Below are positions 1-11,371 of a stretch of DNA of 64,000 nt, one piece after another (position 1 is the stretch's first letter; each line of letters starts with the position of its first letter). Under the pieces are notes generated by a model. The model saw only the letters and a list, made by a program, of their open reading frames with translations, was not told the origin of the DNA and did no database searches. Source of the stretch: Macrothele yani (lineage: Eukaryota; Arthropoda; Arachnida; Araneae; Macrothelidae); NCBI GenBank assembly GCA_039090855.1, contig CM077010.1, positions 43,170,905-43,234,904 on the forward strand. Direction: 5' to 3'. Both the position numbers and the translations under genes were made by a program.

Positions 1-42
1 GAAATAAGAAAATAACGTAAAAGAAAAAAAAATCGATTTTTT

Positions 43-64
43 TTGCACACACACACACAAAAAA

Positions 65-99
<35 letters not shown>

Positions 100-108
100 A
101 AAAAAATC
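43..108. repeat. Simple repeats (AC)n then (AAAT)n
   Basis: A short AC run is followed by about ten AAAT units. It precedes a transposase remnant and has no other visible content. Confidence 0.9.
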
Positions 109-111
109 AGA

Positions 112-363
112 ATCCCCCCTTAATGCCCCGGCCTCCAAATTCACCTGATATTAACCCAATCGAACATTTGTCGTTAGGTCGTGCGACTTGGAAAAGCGGG
201 GTTTCTCGATAAATCACCTCCACCCCGAAATGTATGGGAACTGAAGGACCTGCTTATGGTACCATATCGATAACCACAGGATACCTATCGCCACGCCATC
301 AAATCGATGCCTTGCCGAATGGCAGCTGTTTTGTGGGCTAAAGTGTGTCGTACAGCTTATTAA
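112..363 (+). pseudogene. Tc1-like transposase, C-terminal remnant
   Basis: The frame from about 112 reads PPNSPDINPIEHL, the conserved block around the third catalytic residue (E) of Tc1/mariner DDE transposases. After a frameshift near 215 it continues as PPRNVWELKDLL and ends KVCRTAY followed by TAA at 361-363, a typical Tc1 C-terminus. One further in-frame stop is visible. The N-terminal domain and the first two catalytic aspartates are absent and no terminal inverted repeat (TIR) was found, so this is a dead fragment. Confidence 0.8.
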
Positions 364-547
364 ATATGTGGTCATAATGTAATGAGTCATCGGTGTATGA
401 ATAATGATTACGACAGAAATAAACTTTTCGTCAACTTCTATCAAGCAATCATTTGGAAGGCAGAATTTTAAGCGAATTGTTTTTATTTCTCATAACAACG
501 ACACTGAATCATGGGGCGGTGCTATGAGGAATAACAATTTTGGCCCT

Positions 548-583
548 AGAAGCTCACGGTGGTCGTTAAATCCGAAAGAAACA
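548..583 (+). repeat. Possible SINE-1 tail remnant
   Basis: The stretch AGCTCACGGTGGTCGTTAAA followed by an A-rich run matches the 3' tail of the SINE-1 copies at 3.4, 18.6, 21.5, 29.1 and 33.9 kb. No tRNA head is present, so this is at best a 5'-truncated scrap. Confidence 0.4.
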
Positions 584-1571
584 AAACCTCACGCAAAGAT
601 ATTCGCTATTCCCACCCCATGATCTTAAAAAATGGGTGGTATAAGTCACATGTGTTTAGCGTGAATGATTTTATTAGTAACACTGAATGTTTGAAATCCC
701 AAAGAATGGTAGAGCTGTAGTTGAAGAAAAACCTTAATATTCTGAGCATCTGAATTCCATTGATTTTTTTTAAATTTAAAATTGCCCAAATTTAGCAACT
801 TCGATGAAAACTAATAGCAATAATTAATAATCAAAATTTAGTAAAAGATTCTAAAGGGTAGAAAAAAATCAAATTTTAAATTTATTTTGAAATTTTTCAG
901 GGTTATCTTTCCGGGTTTGTTTCAAATAATTCGTTCACCGCTAAGGCATTTTTCTTTCTTGGAACTACATCACCGGCTGTGATGCGATGTTTGCTTATTC
1001 AAGTGGCATTCAACCACCATGCCCTTTGTCAATGTCTGTCAGTTTTGCTTCCCGTGGCATAGTCACTTCCACTGCTGCCTGATAGTAGTGCAAATGTTCC
1101 ACTTTATATACAGCACTCGAAAAAGCCGGGGTGTGCTTGTCTGGTTCTACAGATTCATGTATGTTTGCATATGTGAAGGTTTCCCAGTACTTTTGTTTAG
1201 AGAGTGTATGTTGGGCGTGCTTCGACGACATCTCCAGGTACGCTCGCAAATTGCTTAGGCAGCAACGTCCCTTGAAGACTTTTGCAGGAAATGTGTTGTC
1301 TGTTATCTCAGGGAAGTACGACCCTCTTTCACGATATGTAGCAAATGGGATGATATTTCCTCTGAAACCATAGGTTTGTCACATAAACTTTGTTGTTCTG
1401 AAAATGGTACCTTACATTTCTCAGCTCCTAAGATTACAAGTTTACTCTGAACTCTCTTTTTTCTTCCAGATGTTGAAGTTCCAGTGTCATAATTGCGTAT
1501 TTGGTTGGAACTTTTCACTAAATATAAATACCTATATCAGAAAATCATTTCATGTACTGTATGTATATATA
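584..1571. other. Unassigned AT-rich DNA
   Basis: Short open stretches occur on both strands at about 1,010-1,520, including a minus-strand frame of 71 codons. None shows a recognisable motif, and their overlap on both strands argues against coding. I see no repeat boundary here. Confidence 0.5.
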
Positions 1572-2790
1572 CACTATAATGACAAAAGTCACAAGACTCC
1601 CTTTCAAAAGCAAATGAACGGAACCGCTGCGTTGTTAATATGCGTGCTACAGCTGCAAACGGTATAAAAACAAGCCTGCAGCTGACCGCGATCATATCGC
1701 ACTGTGAGATTGAGTGAAAATGTTGCTGCGGGAGAGACCTGACTTTGAGAAAGAAAATATTGTTGGGTGTTATATTAGTCCGTTGTCCATAAGAGAAACC
1801 GAGAGACGTTTAAACATACCCAAGTCAACTTTTTCGGTAGTAATGAATCAGTGGAAGACACATGGTGTGCCTAAAGCAGCAAAACAAACTGTCTGTTCCA
1901 AAGAAAATCAGTGATAGAGGACGTCGAAGCCTCAGGAGAGTCGTCACAGATAATCGACGGAGCACTGAACAACACCTCAGTGTACAGGTGAGTAAAAATG
2001 CTGGAACTTCGGTATGTTCACCTACCATTCGAAGAGAACGCCATTCTATGGGTTACCGTGGTCATGCGGCTGCTCATAAACCTCTCATCTCCACTCGGAA
2101 TGCTATTCGTCGTTTAGCATGGTGTAAAGAACATTTATCGTGGACCGTAGATCAACGGAAACGGGTCCAATGGACTGATGAATCCCTATACACGATTCAT
2201 CAGTCTGATGGCCGTGTGTAGGTATGGCGGCAGCGTGGGGAACGCTATTTACCATATTCTTACGATCAAGTTTGGAGCTGGCAGTGTACTCGTGTGGGGG
2301 TGTTTTTCGTGGTATGGTCCCAGCCCCTTGTTTATCTTGGACAAATCTTTTAAACAGCACGCGTACCTCGATATTCTGGACAATTATGCCCTACCAACTC
2401 TGAAGCAATACTATGAAACGGAGCCTTTTTATTATCAGCAGGATAGTGCACCGAGCCATTAGGCAAAGACTGTTACGTCGTGGTTTGACGATAAATCTGT
2501 GTCGTGTGCGGACTGGCCAGCACAGAGCCCTAATCTTAATCCCATAGGACACCTATGGAATGAATTAGAGCACCGCATAAGAATTTTGGAACCAAGGTCT
2601 ACTACTAAGCAGCATTATGTACTGAATGGAAGCTCATACCTATCGTTGTGTTCCAAAACCTTGTCGAAAGCATGTCTCGGAGGTTCAGTGCATGCATTAA
2701 GGACAAAGGTAAACCGACAGCGTACTGATATATGCAATAAATGCTGTGTTGTGTTTATCTTCTAGGTGTCCGATGACTTTTGTCACTATA

Positions 2791-2793
<3 letters not shown>
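1572..2793 (+). mobile_element. Tc1-like DNA transposon with TIRs
   Basis: The ends are inverted copies beginning CACTATAATGACAAAAGTCA on the left and, on the opposite strand at the right, CACTATAGTGACAAAAGTCA. Both are bounded by TA, the expected target duplication of Tc1/mariner. The 1.22-kb length fits the family. A TA microsatellite follows directly. The element is complete in outline, but its transposase is dead. Confidence 0.92.
1720..2765 (+). pseudogene. Tc1-like transposase, frameshifted and missing catalytic E
   Basis: DNA-cleaving transposase of the Tc1 DDE type, read in pieces. An N-terminal helix-turn-helix region with SPLSIRETERRLNIPKSTF starts at the ATG at 1,720. After a frameshift near 1,880 the frame carries the first aspartate in VQWTDESLYTI. 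A further shift near 2,215 leads to VLVWGCFSWYGPSP and the second aspartate in YYQQDSAPSH, then a stop at 2,460. The last block reads SPNLNPIGHLWNEL. Related proteins have PIEHLW, so the third catalytic residue E appears replaced by G. Frameshifts, a stop and this substitution each suffice for inactivity. Confidence 0.9.

Positions 2794-2829
<36 letters not shown>
2794..2829. repeat. (TA)n microsatellite
   Basis: A pure TA run flanks the right end of the Tc1-like element. It may be the pre-existing TA-rich target or a post-insertion expansion. Confidence 0.9.
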
Positions 2830-2832
<3 letters not shown>

Positions 2833-2911
2833 CAAAAGAAAATTCATATCCTACTCATATAATATAACCTACAACAAAACTGAGCTGTGCTGCAGGTATT
2901 AGAAGTAGATA

Positions 2912-3776
2912 GTGTATTCAAAAGAATATTAACGCACAAACAAGCAATCCTCATAAAACAACTAGGGCCCTATGACCTTCAGATTAAGAAACGCACTATA
3001 AAAGAAATTATCAAATGACAAAATAATGTGAAATAAATTATTATAAATACACGCTCAGGACCCCTGGATCACTCTTCAGGGAGATACATCCAGAGGCCCT
3101 GAGCAAGCAAATCCAGTTACGGTTTCGTAAGAATGCCAAAAAATCTCGGAAAAAAAAGCAACAAGTGGAAGTATGTTGTTGCTTTTTTTTAAACCTTTTG
3201 GCATTCTAACGAAACCTGAACTGAATTTGTTTGCGCAGGGCCTCTGGATACAAATTCAGTTCAGGTGGACGTCAGTTGCTTTTTTTTTTTTTCGAAATGT
3301 TTACCATTATCACGAAAAACCTGAACTGAATTTGTTTGCTCAGGGCCTCTAGATGTCTTTTTTTTTTTTTTTTTTTAATTGGAGGTTTAACGACCACCGT
3401 GAGCAACTCAATGGGCTATAAGCAGTCGCCCGTCCCTAATTTAGGGTCACTGGTTCCAGGGAAGGGAGAGAACCAGTGCCGTAAGACAAACACATCATCC
3501 ATGCCTCACCGGGATTCGAACCCGGACCCCGTTCGGACGAATGATCAGAAGCCATCGCTTAGACCACTGCGCCACCGGGGCGACGGATGTCATTCCCTGA
3601 TGACCTGAAGAGTGGTGCATTGGTCCTGAGTGTGTATTGATAATAATTTACTTAACATTAGTTTGTCATTTTATAATTTCTTTTAAAGTGCATCATCTGG
3701 AGGTCATAAGGCTCTAGTTGTTTTAAGAGGGTTTGTTGCTCGTGTGTTAACAATATTTTGCATATACACTGGCGGA
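2912..3776. mobile_element. Palindromic foldback-type element
   Basis: The left part (about 2,912-3,150) is the reverse complement of the right part (about 3,315-3,776) once a SINE at 3,358-3,585 is removed. Matching landmarks are GTGTATT at the outer edges, CTAGGGCCC against AGGCTCTAG, and AGGCCCTGAGCAAGCAAAT against the GCTCAGGGCCT copy. The centre holds three related copies of CCTGAACTGAATTTGTTTGC in mixed orientation. No reading frame is present. The structure suggests a non-autonomous element with long inverted arms. A Tc1-like element begins exactly at its right edge. Confidence 0.75.
3358..3585 (-). mobile_element. SINE-1 copy (tRNA-derived), full length
   Basis: Read on the minus strand it starts with a tRNA-like head: A-box-like TGGCGCAGTGG and B box GGTTCGAATCC. 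A unique body follows, then the tail GGTGGTCGTTAAACCTCCAA and poly-A (poly-T here at 3,358-3,376). GATGTC flanks both sides (3,352-3,357 and 3,586-3,591), a likely short target duplication. It sits in the right arm of the palindromic element and so is younger. Confidence 0.88.
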
Positions 3777-5197
3777 AAGTGAAAAAAGAACATCAAGAAG
3801 GAGACGTCTGATACCAACGATATTTATACAGCATAATAACGGAATACAGAGGATAACGTGATCAAAACATTATGGCAAAATACAGCTGTATTTGCTGGTA
3901 AACTGAAAAATAACATTTCCATGTAACATGGTTAGTACGAGGTTGAACCGCCATGAACTGCGTCACACTGTGCAATTCTGGCCTGGAGTCTATCGAACAG
4001 ATGTTGGATGTAAATTTGGGGTATTGAGTTCCAAGCATCCTCAAACTGGACGCGTAAATCGGGGATGGTCGTAACTGGCCGTGGAGACCGGATAAGTTGC
4101 TGCCACATAAAATCCCACACGTGCTCAATGGGGGACAACTCCGGTGACCGTGCAGGCCATGGAAGTTGTCTCACACCCTGAAGTGCATGCTGTGTTGCAC
4201 GTGCCGTGTGTGGGCGTGCGTTATCTTGCTGGAAAACATTACGATGGACCGACCTTACAAATGGCACAACAAGGGGCTGAATAATGTTGTTGATGTAGGA
4301 GGTGCTGTTTAACGTACCCGGTACAAACACTAGTTGTGAACGGGAGTGATAGATGATCGCTCCCCACACCAGGAGACCAGGTGTAGGCCCTGTGTGTCGC
4401 TGTCGGATGCAAGAGTTGTGGAGACGCTCCCCTGTGCGTCTGCGAACACGCATACGGCCATCGGAGGCTCCCAAGCAGAATCTGCTTTCATCGCTGAACA
4501 CCACAGATCGCCATTGCGTTCTCTATTGCAGACGTTGGTGACACCACTGCAGCCGTTCATAACGGTGGGCTGAAGTCAGAGGTACACATGCCAGAGGCAC
4601 ACGTGCACGTAGTCCTGCATCCAGTAGACGGTTGCGGATTGTTCGCACAGTCACCTCAGGTTCAACGACAGCTTGGATTTGGGTCGCAGTGAATGTTCTG
4701 CTTGACAACGCCGCTCTTCTTATGCGTCGATCGTTCCGCTCATCAGTCCGTCTGTGACTCCCGGTTCCACGTCTTCTCGTGTGAGAATGTTCCTCGGACC
4801 ATCTACGCCGCCATCGTACCACCACCGATACTTCCCGTCCAATTCGCTCCGCAATACGACGATACGACCATCCGGCTTCGCGGAGTCCGACTAGACGACC
4901 TCGCTCAAAGTCCGATAACGGCTAAAATCGTACACGTCTTCCATGTCCAGGCATTGCAGCTTCTTCAGGCTCTTCGCACGTGTCCGTACGCCGACAACTG
5001 ATTACATTCACTTCGCCGTACTTCTTAAATACCGCCGACGATAATTTGCATATTGTGCCGTGCTATGGCGTAAGCGCTCACCGGTTGCTCCCGAAATTAA
5101 CATCACACCTACGTAAACTCGACTCCATTAACATATGTAAATTTCATGATCGTCCGCCAATTAATTCTTGGTGTTCTTTTTTCACTTTCCGACAGTG
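3777..5197 (-). mobile_element. Tc1-like transposon, complete ends
   Basis: TIRs start CACTGGCGGAAAGTGAAAAA on the left and CACTGTCGGAAAGTGAAAAA (reverse complement) on the right. TA flanks both sides. The 1,421-bp length is standard. It contains a full-length minus-strand transposase frame broken only by two stop codons. Confidence 0.93.
3932..4954 (-). pseudogene. Tc1-like transposase, 341-codon frame with two TAG stops
   Basis: A single continuous frame runs from the ATG at 4,954 to the stop at 3,932, 340 residues, the normal Tc1 length. It carries an N-terminal helix-turn-helix (DFERGRLVGLREAGWSYRRI), the first aspartate in VFSDESRF, the GLLVWGAI block, the second aspartate in FQQDNARPH and the catalytic glutamate in SPELSPIEHVWD. 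In-frame TAG codons occur at codon 11 (4,922-4,924) and at 4,523-4,525, just before the first catalytic block. There are no frameshifts. It is a recently dead copy whose catalytic triad is intact. Confidence 0.93.
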
Positions 5198-5333
5198 TAT
5201 ATATACTATCGATAAAATATACGATTACAAATAAAAAAAAATATTATTAATGCAAAGAGACTCAAAAAAGCATTATAACCGAAAACATAACTCTGAAGCC
5301 GATCTCATCAAGGAAACACACACACACACATAT

Positions 5334-8300
5334 CGTCATCATCATCATCATTGTCAACCATTATCAATCCACTGCTAGACGAAGGTCTCCCCAAGTCTCC
5401 TCCACAACGGTCTGTCTTGTGCCAGTCTCCTCCATGTCACCCCTGCATACTTACGAATTTCATCCACCCATCTCCCATGTGGTCTTCTTCTGGGTCTTTT
5501 CCTGTCCCTTGGAATCCAATCTAAAATTTCGGCTGTCCATCGATGATCTGTCCTTCTGGCAGTATGTCCAGCCCATTGCCATTTCAGGGATTTAACTCTG
5601 ATCATGATGTCTTCCACTCTTGTCATTTTTCGGATCCACGAGTTCCTCTTCTTATCTCTCCTGGTTACACGAAGCATGCACCTCTCCATGCTACTTTGAG
5701 TTGTCTGCAGTCTTTGTATATCTCTTTTAGTTAAGGTCCACGTCTCTGCACCATACGTAAGCACTGGAGGGATGCATTGATCAAACACTTTTTTTTTAAG
5801 ACATAATGGCATATTGCTCTTGAAAATTATGCTGTTTCTTCCAAAAGCTCTCCAGGCAAGTTTTGTACGCCGATTAATTTCTTCATCAATGTGACCCTCA
5901 CTTGATATCTGCTGTCCAAGATAAACGTACGTGTCTGTTATCTCCAGCTTTTCTCCATCAATCAATAAATCTTCATTTCTTGTAAAAGCATTGAACATCA
6001 CTTTTGTCTTCTGAAAGTTCATTTTTAATCCCACTTCTTTACTCTTGTCAGCAAGTTCCTGGATCATACTCTGCAGCTATGATGGGGTAGTTGCAAAAAT
6101 GACTACGTCATCAGCAAAACGAAGGTGGGTTAGATAATCTCCATTAATCTTTATCCCTTTGTTTTCCCAGCTCAGCGACTGAAAAACACCCTCCAATGTG
6201 GCAATAAAGAGCTTCGGAGATATGATGTCACCTTGTCTCACTCCCTTTCCAATTTTTATGTGTGTTGTATTTTCAAACAGCCGAATCTTTGCACTTGCAT
6301 TTTCATAGATGTTATTAATAATATTAATGTATGCATCTTCAATACCGCAGGTTTTCAGAGCCATTGTAACTGCTGATGGTTTCACCGAATCAAAGGCTTT
6401 TTCATAATCGATAAAAGCCATGCACAGTGGAAGTTCATATTCCCTCGCTCTTTCAATTTGTTCTCTCAGTACGTGGATATAATCTATTGTGCTGTAGCTA
6501 CTCCTGAATCCAGCTTGTTCTCTCGGTTGAGCCATGTCCAGTGTTAACTTCAAGCGGTGTGAAAGAACTTTAGTTAAGATTTTATAAACTACTGATAGGA
6601 GGCTGATAGGTCTGTAGTTTCCGAGATCCTCAATGTCCCCTTTCTTATGTAGCAGGATCATTGTAGCGGTGTTCCAATCCTCAGGAATCTTTCCTTCATT
6701 AAGGAATCGAGTCAAAATTTGGGCGAGTACTGTTTCAATTTCTCCACTTGCTTCTTGTATGATGTCTACAGTAATTCCATCTTCTCCTGGAGCTTTTCCC
6801 CGCTTCATGTTCTTGATTGCATGTGCAACTTCTGCTGGAAGGACTGGAGGAACTCTGGTACTGGTATCTTTCATGATGTCTGGAGTGCATGTATCATCCC
6901 TTTCATATAATTTGGAGTAGAAATCTTTCACTCTTGTCAAAATTTCGCCTCTATTTCTTGTTACAGAACCATCTTCTTTTCTCAGTGCCATAATCTGTTT
7001 TCTTCCCTTACTGAGATGTCCCTTTGCTATCTTTAGGCTTTGGTTGTTTTCAATTGCTTTCCTCACTAGTTCACAGTTGAATTTTCTTACGTCTTCAGTG
7101 ATACTTTTTCTTACTGTCTTGCATAGCTCTATATATTCCACTTTGGAAGTCACATCTTCTTTAGTTGTCCTCATCTCTCTTCTTTTTTGCATAAACATTT
7201 TCGTTTTTCCTGATAATTTGTTTACATGCAACTTGTTCTTAGACCCAGCTAATTTTGTTGCTGTTTCCATAAGAGCTTTGGTTACTTTTCTGTTAACTTC
7301 AGAGATGTCCACTTCTTCCGATGTTAGGCCTTCTAAAGCAGAGAACCTGTTCTTCAGTTCCAACTTGAAGGTATTATGGTGTTTTTTAAGGTTGGTTATG
7401 TCAATAGATTTTGTTTGTCTTATGAGCTTGCCACGTTCAAGTTTAGTGTTGAGGTGCATCTTACATCTCACCAATCTATGGTCACTACCTGTGTTGAACT
7501 TGTTTAACACACTGCAGTCTTCTATGACGAATTTTTTGTTACACATAATAAAATCAATTTCACTTGTCGTCCCATTTGGATGTCTCCATGTCCATTTCCT
7601 GTGTGGCTTTTTCTTGAAGAAGGAGTTCAAGATGAAAAACCCTTCTGCCTCTGCAAACTCAACGAGAGTATTTCCACGCTGGTTTCTGTTGCCGTGACCG
7701 AATTTACCTACTGAAGTTTCATTCTGTTGCCGTTGCCCTATTTTTGCATTGAAATCTCCCATAATTATTTTCAAGTGCTGCTTACCTTTATTATTTAGAT
7801 GACAAATTTCCTCATAAAATTCTTCAATTTCTTCTTCAGGATGTCTTGTGGTGGGTGCATAAGTTTGAATAATCTGAGCCTGGTATCTTTTCGAAGGTTG
7901 GATAACAAGTCGTGCAGCTCTGTCAGAGGAACTTTCCACTTCTACAACTTTATCCTTCAGTTTCTTGTTTATTATAAATCCAACACCACTAGTTCTGCCA
8001 GTATCTGTCCCACGATAGTAGAAGAGATGTCCACTTTTCAGTTCGATGAGATCTTCTCCTTTTCTCCTTACCTCACTTAGCTCCACGATGTCCCACTTGA
8101 TCCTTTGTAGTTCCTCTTCCAATTCAAGAAGCCTTGAATCAGAAGATAGGGAGCGTCCGTTGTACGTAGCCAAGGTCAGCATCAGATGGCAGCCTAGTCC
8201 GGTCCTCCGGGGATTCTTAGCACCCTCTGCCTTCATGTCGCACTGGCCGCTGCCTTGGCCAGGTACATTCCAGCTGCCGGAGACTGAGGGCCAAGATTTA

Positions 8301-8525
8301 AGTTGTGGAATCATTTTGGAGGGGTTTGGCCATAACTCACCACGCTGGCCAAGCGGGTTGGTGAGTGTGGGATAGAATTTCCTCTAATCCCGATGGTATA
8401 GTTATACCGCTATTGGCGGTCGTCAGAGCCCCTTTAGTGGGAACAGGATGTACCACGAGAAGGCGGGGTTGACATTTGTCAAGGAGAGGCTGTGATGTTA
8501 CGCATCACCTGACCTTACATCCCCA
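5334..8525 (-). mobile_element. RTE-type LINE, near full-length copy A
   Basis: A non-LTR retrotransposon read on the minus strand. The 5' leader lies at about 8,315-8,525, one long endonuclease/reverse-transcriptase frame follows, and the 3' end carries a (GAT)n tail (ATC repeats at 5,334-5,350), the short-repeat tail usual for RTE elements. Both flanks carry an AC-rich run ending ATAT (about 5,312-5,330 and 8,525-8,540), which may be the target duplication or a shared microsatellite. Copy C at 15.2 kb is very similar, so the family was recently active. Confidence 0.9.
5354..8314 (-). pseudogene. RTE endonuclease-reverse transcriptase, two TAG stops
   Basis: The frame from the ATG at 8,314 to a TGA at 5,354-5,356 spans 987 codons. 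It encodes an N-terminal apurinic-endonuclease-like domain (LATYNGRSL, IMGDFNAKIG, SDHRLVRCK), a linker, and a reverse transcriptase (NYRPISLLSVVYKI, FIDYEKAFDSV, LRFADDVVIF with catalytic DD). A basic C-terminal region of WQWAGHTARR type follows. In-frame TAG codons stop it at 6,077-6,079, just after the catalytic FADD region, and at 5,375. Copy C reads through both positions. No frameshifts are seen, so nonsense changes alone inactivate it. Long frames on the opposite strand are shadows. Confidence 0.92.
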
Positions 8526-8566
8526 CACACACACACATATACATATATGTATATATATATATATAT
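8526..8566. repeat. (AC)n and (AT)n microsatellite
   Basis: CA and TA repeats lie between the 5' end of RTE copy A and the 3' tail of RTE copy B. Confidence 0.85.
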
Positions 8567-9627
8567 ATATCATCATCATCATTGTCAATGATTATCAATC
8601 CACTGCTGGACAAAGGTCTGTCTTGTGCCAGTCTCCTCCATGTTACTTCTGCATACTTTCGAAATTCATCCACACATCTTCTATGTGGTCTTTTTCTGGG
8701 TCTTTTCCTGTACCTTGGAATCCAGTCTAATATTTCGGCAGTTCATCGATGGTCTGTCCTTCTGACAATGTGTCCAGCCCATTGCCATTTCAGGTATTTT
8801 ACTTTGATCATGATGTCTTCCACTTTTGTTATCTTTTTGATCCACGAGTTCCTCTTCTTATCTCTCATGGTTACACTAAGCAAGCATCTCTCCATGCTGC
8901 TTTGAGTTGTCTGCAGCCTTTGTATTTTCCTTTTAGTTAAGGTCCACGTCTCTGCACGATACGTAAGTACTAGAAAGATGCATTGATCAAACACTTTCTT
9001 TTAAGACATAATGGCATATTGCTCTTGAAAATTATACTGTTTCTTACAAAAGCTCTAAAGGCAAGTTTTATACGTCGATTAATCTCTTCATCAATGTGAC
9101 CCTCACTTGATATCTGCTGTCCTAGATAAATGTAGGTATTCGTCATCTCTAGCTTTTCTCCATCAATCGATAAATCTTCATTTCTTGTAAAAGCATTGTA
9201 CATCACTTTTGTCTTCTGAAAGTTCATGTTTAATTCCACTTCTTTACTCTTGTCAGCAAGTTCCTGGATCATACTCTGCAGCTCTGACGGGGTAGTTTCA
9301 AAATTTACTCAGCATCAGAAAAACGAAGGTGAGTTAGATAATCTCCATTAATCTTTATCCCTTTGTTTTCCCAGTTCAGTTATTGAAAGACATTTTCCAA
9401 TGTGGCATTAAGGAGTTTGGGAGATATAGTGTCACTTTGTCTCACTCCCTTTGAAATATTTATGGGTGCTGTATTCTTAAATAGCAGAATCTTTGCACTT
9501 GCATTTTCATAGATGTTATTAATAATATGAATGTATGCATCTTCAATACCGTAGGATTTCAAAGCCATTGTAACTGCTGATGGTTTCACGGAATCAAAGG
9601 CGTTTTTATAATCGATAAAAGCCATGT
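8567..9627 (-). mobile_element. RTE LINE copy B, 5'-truncated and decayed
   Basis: The 3' (ATC)n tail is at 8,567. The sequence then follows copy A with many substitutions to about 9,627, where similarity stops within the FIDYKNAFDSV block. Frames of 83 to 108 codons at 8,743-8,994, 8,970-9,272 and 9,380-9,706 preserve AETWTLTKR, YLGQQISSEGHI and GVRQSDTISPK but are separated by stops and a deletion near 9,300, where the FADD motif is lost. It is older than copies A and C. Confidence 0.88.
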
Positions 9628-10182
9628 TGCATGTTAATGTTCGTAAATTGAACAAAAGTTTTAGCACATCAGTTGCTAGTAGCTCTCTTATCAAAAACAT
9701 GATCATGGTGTTTTAATTGTTATTACACAGGAATAAAATAACGAAAAACTTTTTTAAAGGATTAAGACTTAAGGGTATATTGAAATGATTCTGCGCTAGA
9801 AACGTGCCAGAAAATTTAATACCTTCAAATTATAAAACGGAAAGGATAAAAAGTGTTTGAAAATAAGGTAAATGATCCACATTAACATTGAAGAAAAAAT
9901 CATGTGTATTAGGGAAACTCAAATATTGTGATCGTACGTAAACTACCCCTATTCAACGCTGTCTAGAGAGATGTTTAGCAGTCCAAATGCAACCAAACTT
10001 AGTACGGTGACATTTCAGGACATGCGAAAGACATTTCCGTAAAAAAAAGAAAACAATAGCGCCAAAACTCACTACTATGGCACTTGTGGCGCTGCAAGCA
10101 ACGAAAAAACAGTTTTATTTGCATAAACACACCCGTTGCAGCCAAGTTCTGGAAAGTGTCCACAACAGCTGAATGTCATTCT

Positions 10183-10475
10183 TAGTGGTCAACGTTCGTG
10201 ACTGCTACGGAAGGTTCGATCCCAAGTTAGTACGAACGCTGGAACAACTACATATCAGCCGTGCGTTGGATGGGAACGTTAAGTCGTCGGACACCCGTTA
10301 CTGGCTCATCGGGTATAAATAATAGCGCCTTCCTTCCCCTTTGTACTTCGCTTCCATGTGACTTTCTGGTCGATATTTCTAGCCCAGATCACCTAGCTTC
10401 CTAATTTTATGGATTGTTTAAGACCTAGGGGCAGACACTTCTTCCTAAAATCCTCTACATATGATCTGACCTGAT
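10183..10475 (+). mobile_element. SINE-2 copy with 14-bp target duplication
   Basis: CTGAATGTCATTCT occurs at 10,169-10,182 and again at 10,476-10,489, a clear target-site duplication. The head has a tRNA-like B box (GGTTCGATCCC). The body contains GTTAAGTCGTCGG and the 3' part ends in TCCTCTACATATGATC. A second, better preserved copy lies at 26,638-26,954. This one sits inside the mariner-like element and is therefore younger than it. Confidence 0.88.
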
Positions 10476-10500
10476 CTGAATGTCATTCTAATCAGCAACG

Positions 10501-11044
10501 ATGAACTTCGCCACTCCGGAACGCGCATTTTTCGTGAAGCTGTTTTATGAAAATAACGACAATGCTGAGGCTGCACTTTGGGAATTTCGCCGTCGTAAGA
10601 AATTATGCAGGGAACCATTGACTTCACAAACTCTCAGGAGAATGACCATTCGATTCCAAGAAACTGGGCGTCTAGGAGTTAAACGCGCTCGAGGTTGCAA
10701 GCCTATCACTTCACAAGTCGTTGAAGATGGTGCCACAGCTGTTGTTGAACAATTAATGGATAATGTTTCTAGTTCCAGTGGCGCAAGTGCAGTGTCACGG
10801 CAGTTGAATTAATCCAAGTTCTGGAGAATGAAATGGCACAGTGTAGCCACCTCGTTCTCCAGAAATTAATCCCTGTGACTTCTGGTTGTGGGGATGATTA
10901 AAAGTTGTGGTTTATCAAGGACATGTTGCAAATTTGGAAGCCTTGAAAGACAGTATCACATTGTATGTGAGAAGCACCCCAGAGGATAAGTTAGGGTTGG
11001 CCGTTGGACACTGTGTTCATCGCCTTCAGGTTTTACAACTTTAG
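10501..11044 (+). pseudogene. Mariner-like transposase, central part deleted
   Basis: The ATG at 10,501 opens a 103-residue N-terminal DNA-binding region (ERAFFVKLFYENNDNAEAAL; SQTLRRMTIRFQETGRLGVK; GASAVSRQLN), a type common in arthropod mariner relatives. It ends at a TAA at 10,810. From 10,847 another block reads SPEINPCDFWLWG, a stop, then VVYQGHVANLEALKDSI to HRLQVLQL and TAG at 11,042-11,044. This is the C-terminal catalytic block and tail. The first two catalytic aspartates fall in the deleted part. Confidence 0.85.
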
Positions 11045-11291
11045 AAAGGGGACCATATTATTATCCTTTGCATCGCGAAGGTCCCTGTATAGTATGAGTG
11101 TCTTGTACATATTAAATATTTCTTGCAGCGACATAATTATGGATTTTGGTACTATTTTTTTTTTTTTTTTTACGGAAATGTCTTCTGCATGTCTTGAAAT
11201 ATAACCGAACCTAATTTGGTTGCATTTGGACTGCTAAATATCTTCCTAGACAGGGTTTGAATAAAGATAGGTTTTAATTACGATCACCCGG

Positions 11292-11371
11292 TATATGACA
11301 GTTCTGTTCTGTGAAATAGTTTCATACTAAATCCTAGGCACCAAATTTGAACACACTGCGCTTTTCACTTT
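11292..11371. other. Short unassigned spacer
   Basis: About 80 bp between the mariner-like right TIR and the minisatellite, with nothing recognisable. Confidence 0.5.

Larger units (their letters stand above)
9926..11291 (+). mobile_element. Internally deleted mariner-like element, about 130-bp TIRs
   Basis: The first about 125 bp (GATCGTACGTAAACTACCCC onward to TTTCCGTAAAA at 10,050) reappear inverted at about 11,160-11,285. Shared blocks include GGTTGCATTTGGACTGCTAA and GACAGGGTTTGAATA or close variants. Between them lie the start and end of a transposase but not its middle. The element is non-autonomous. A SINE-2 copy is inserted between the left TIR and the coding start. Confidence 0.85.

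Noticed and set aside
1010..1518. Overlapping frames of 70-80 codons as a host exon
   Set aside because: No domain, frames on both strands, no splice-site pattern that I could support.
6633..8375. Plus-strand frames of 95-217 codons opposite the RTE gene
   Set aside because: They are antisense shadows of the minus-strand reverse-transcriptase frame and recur identically at copy C.
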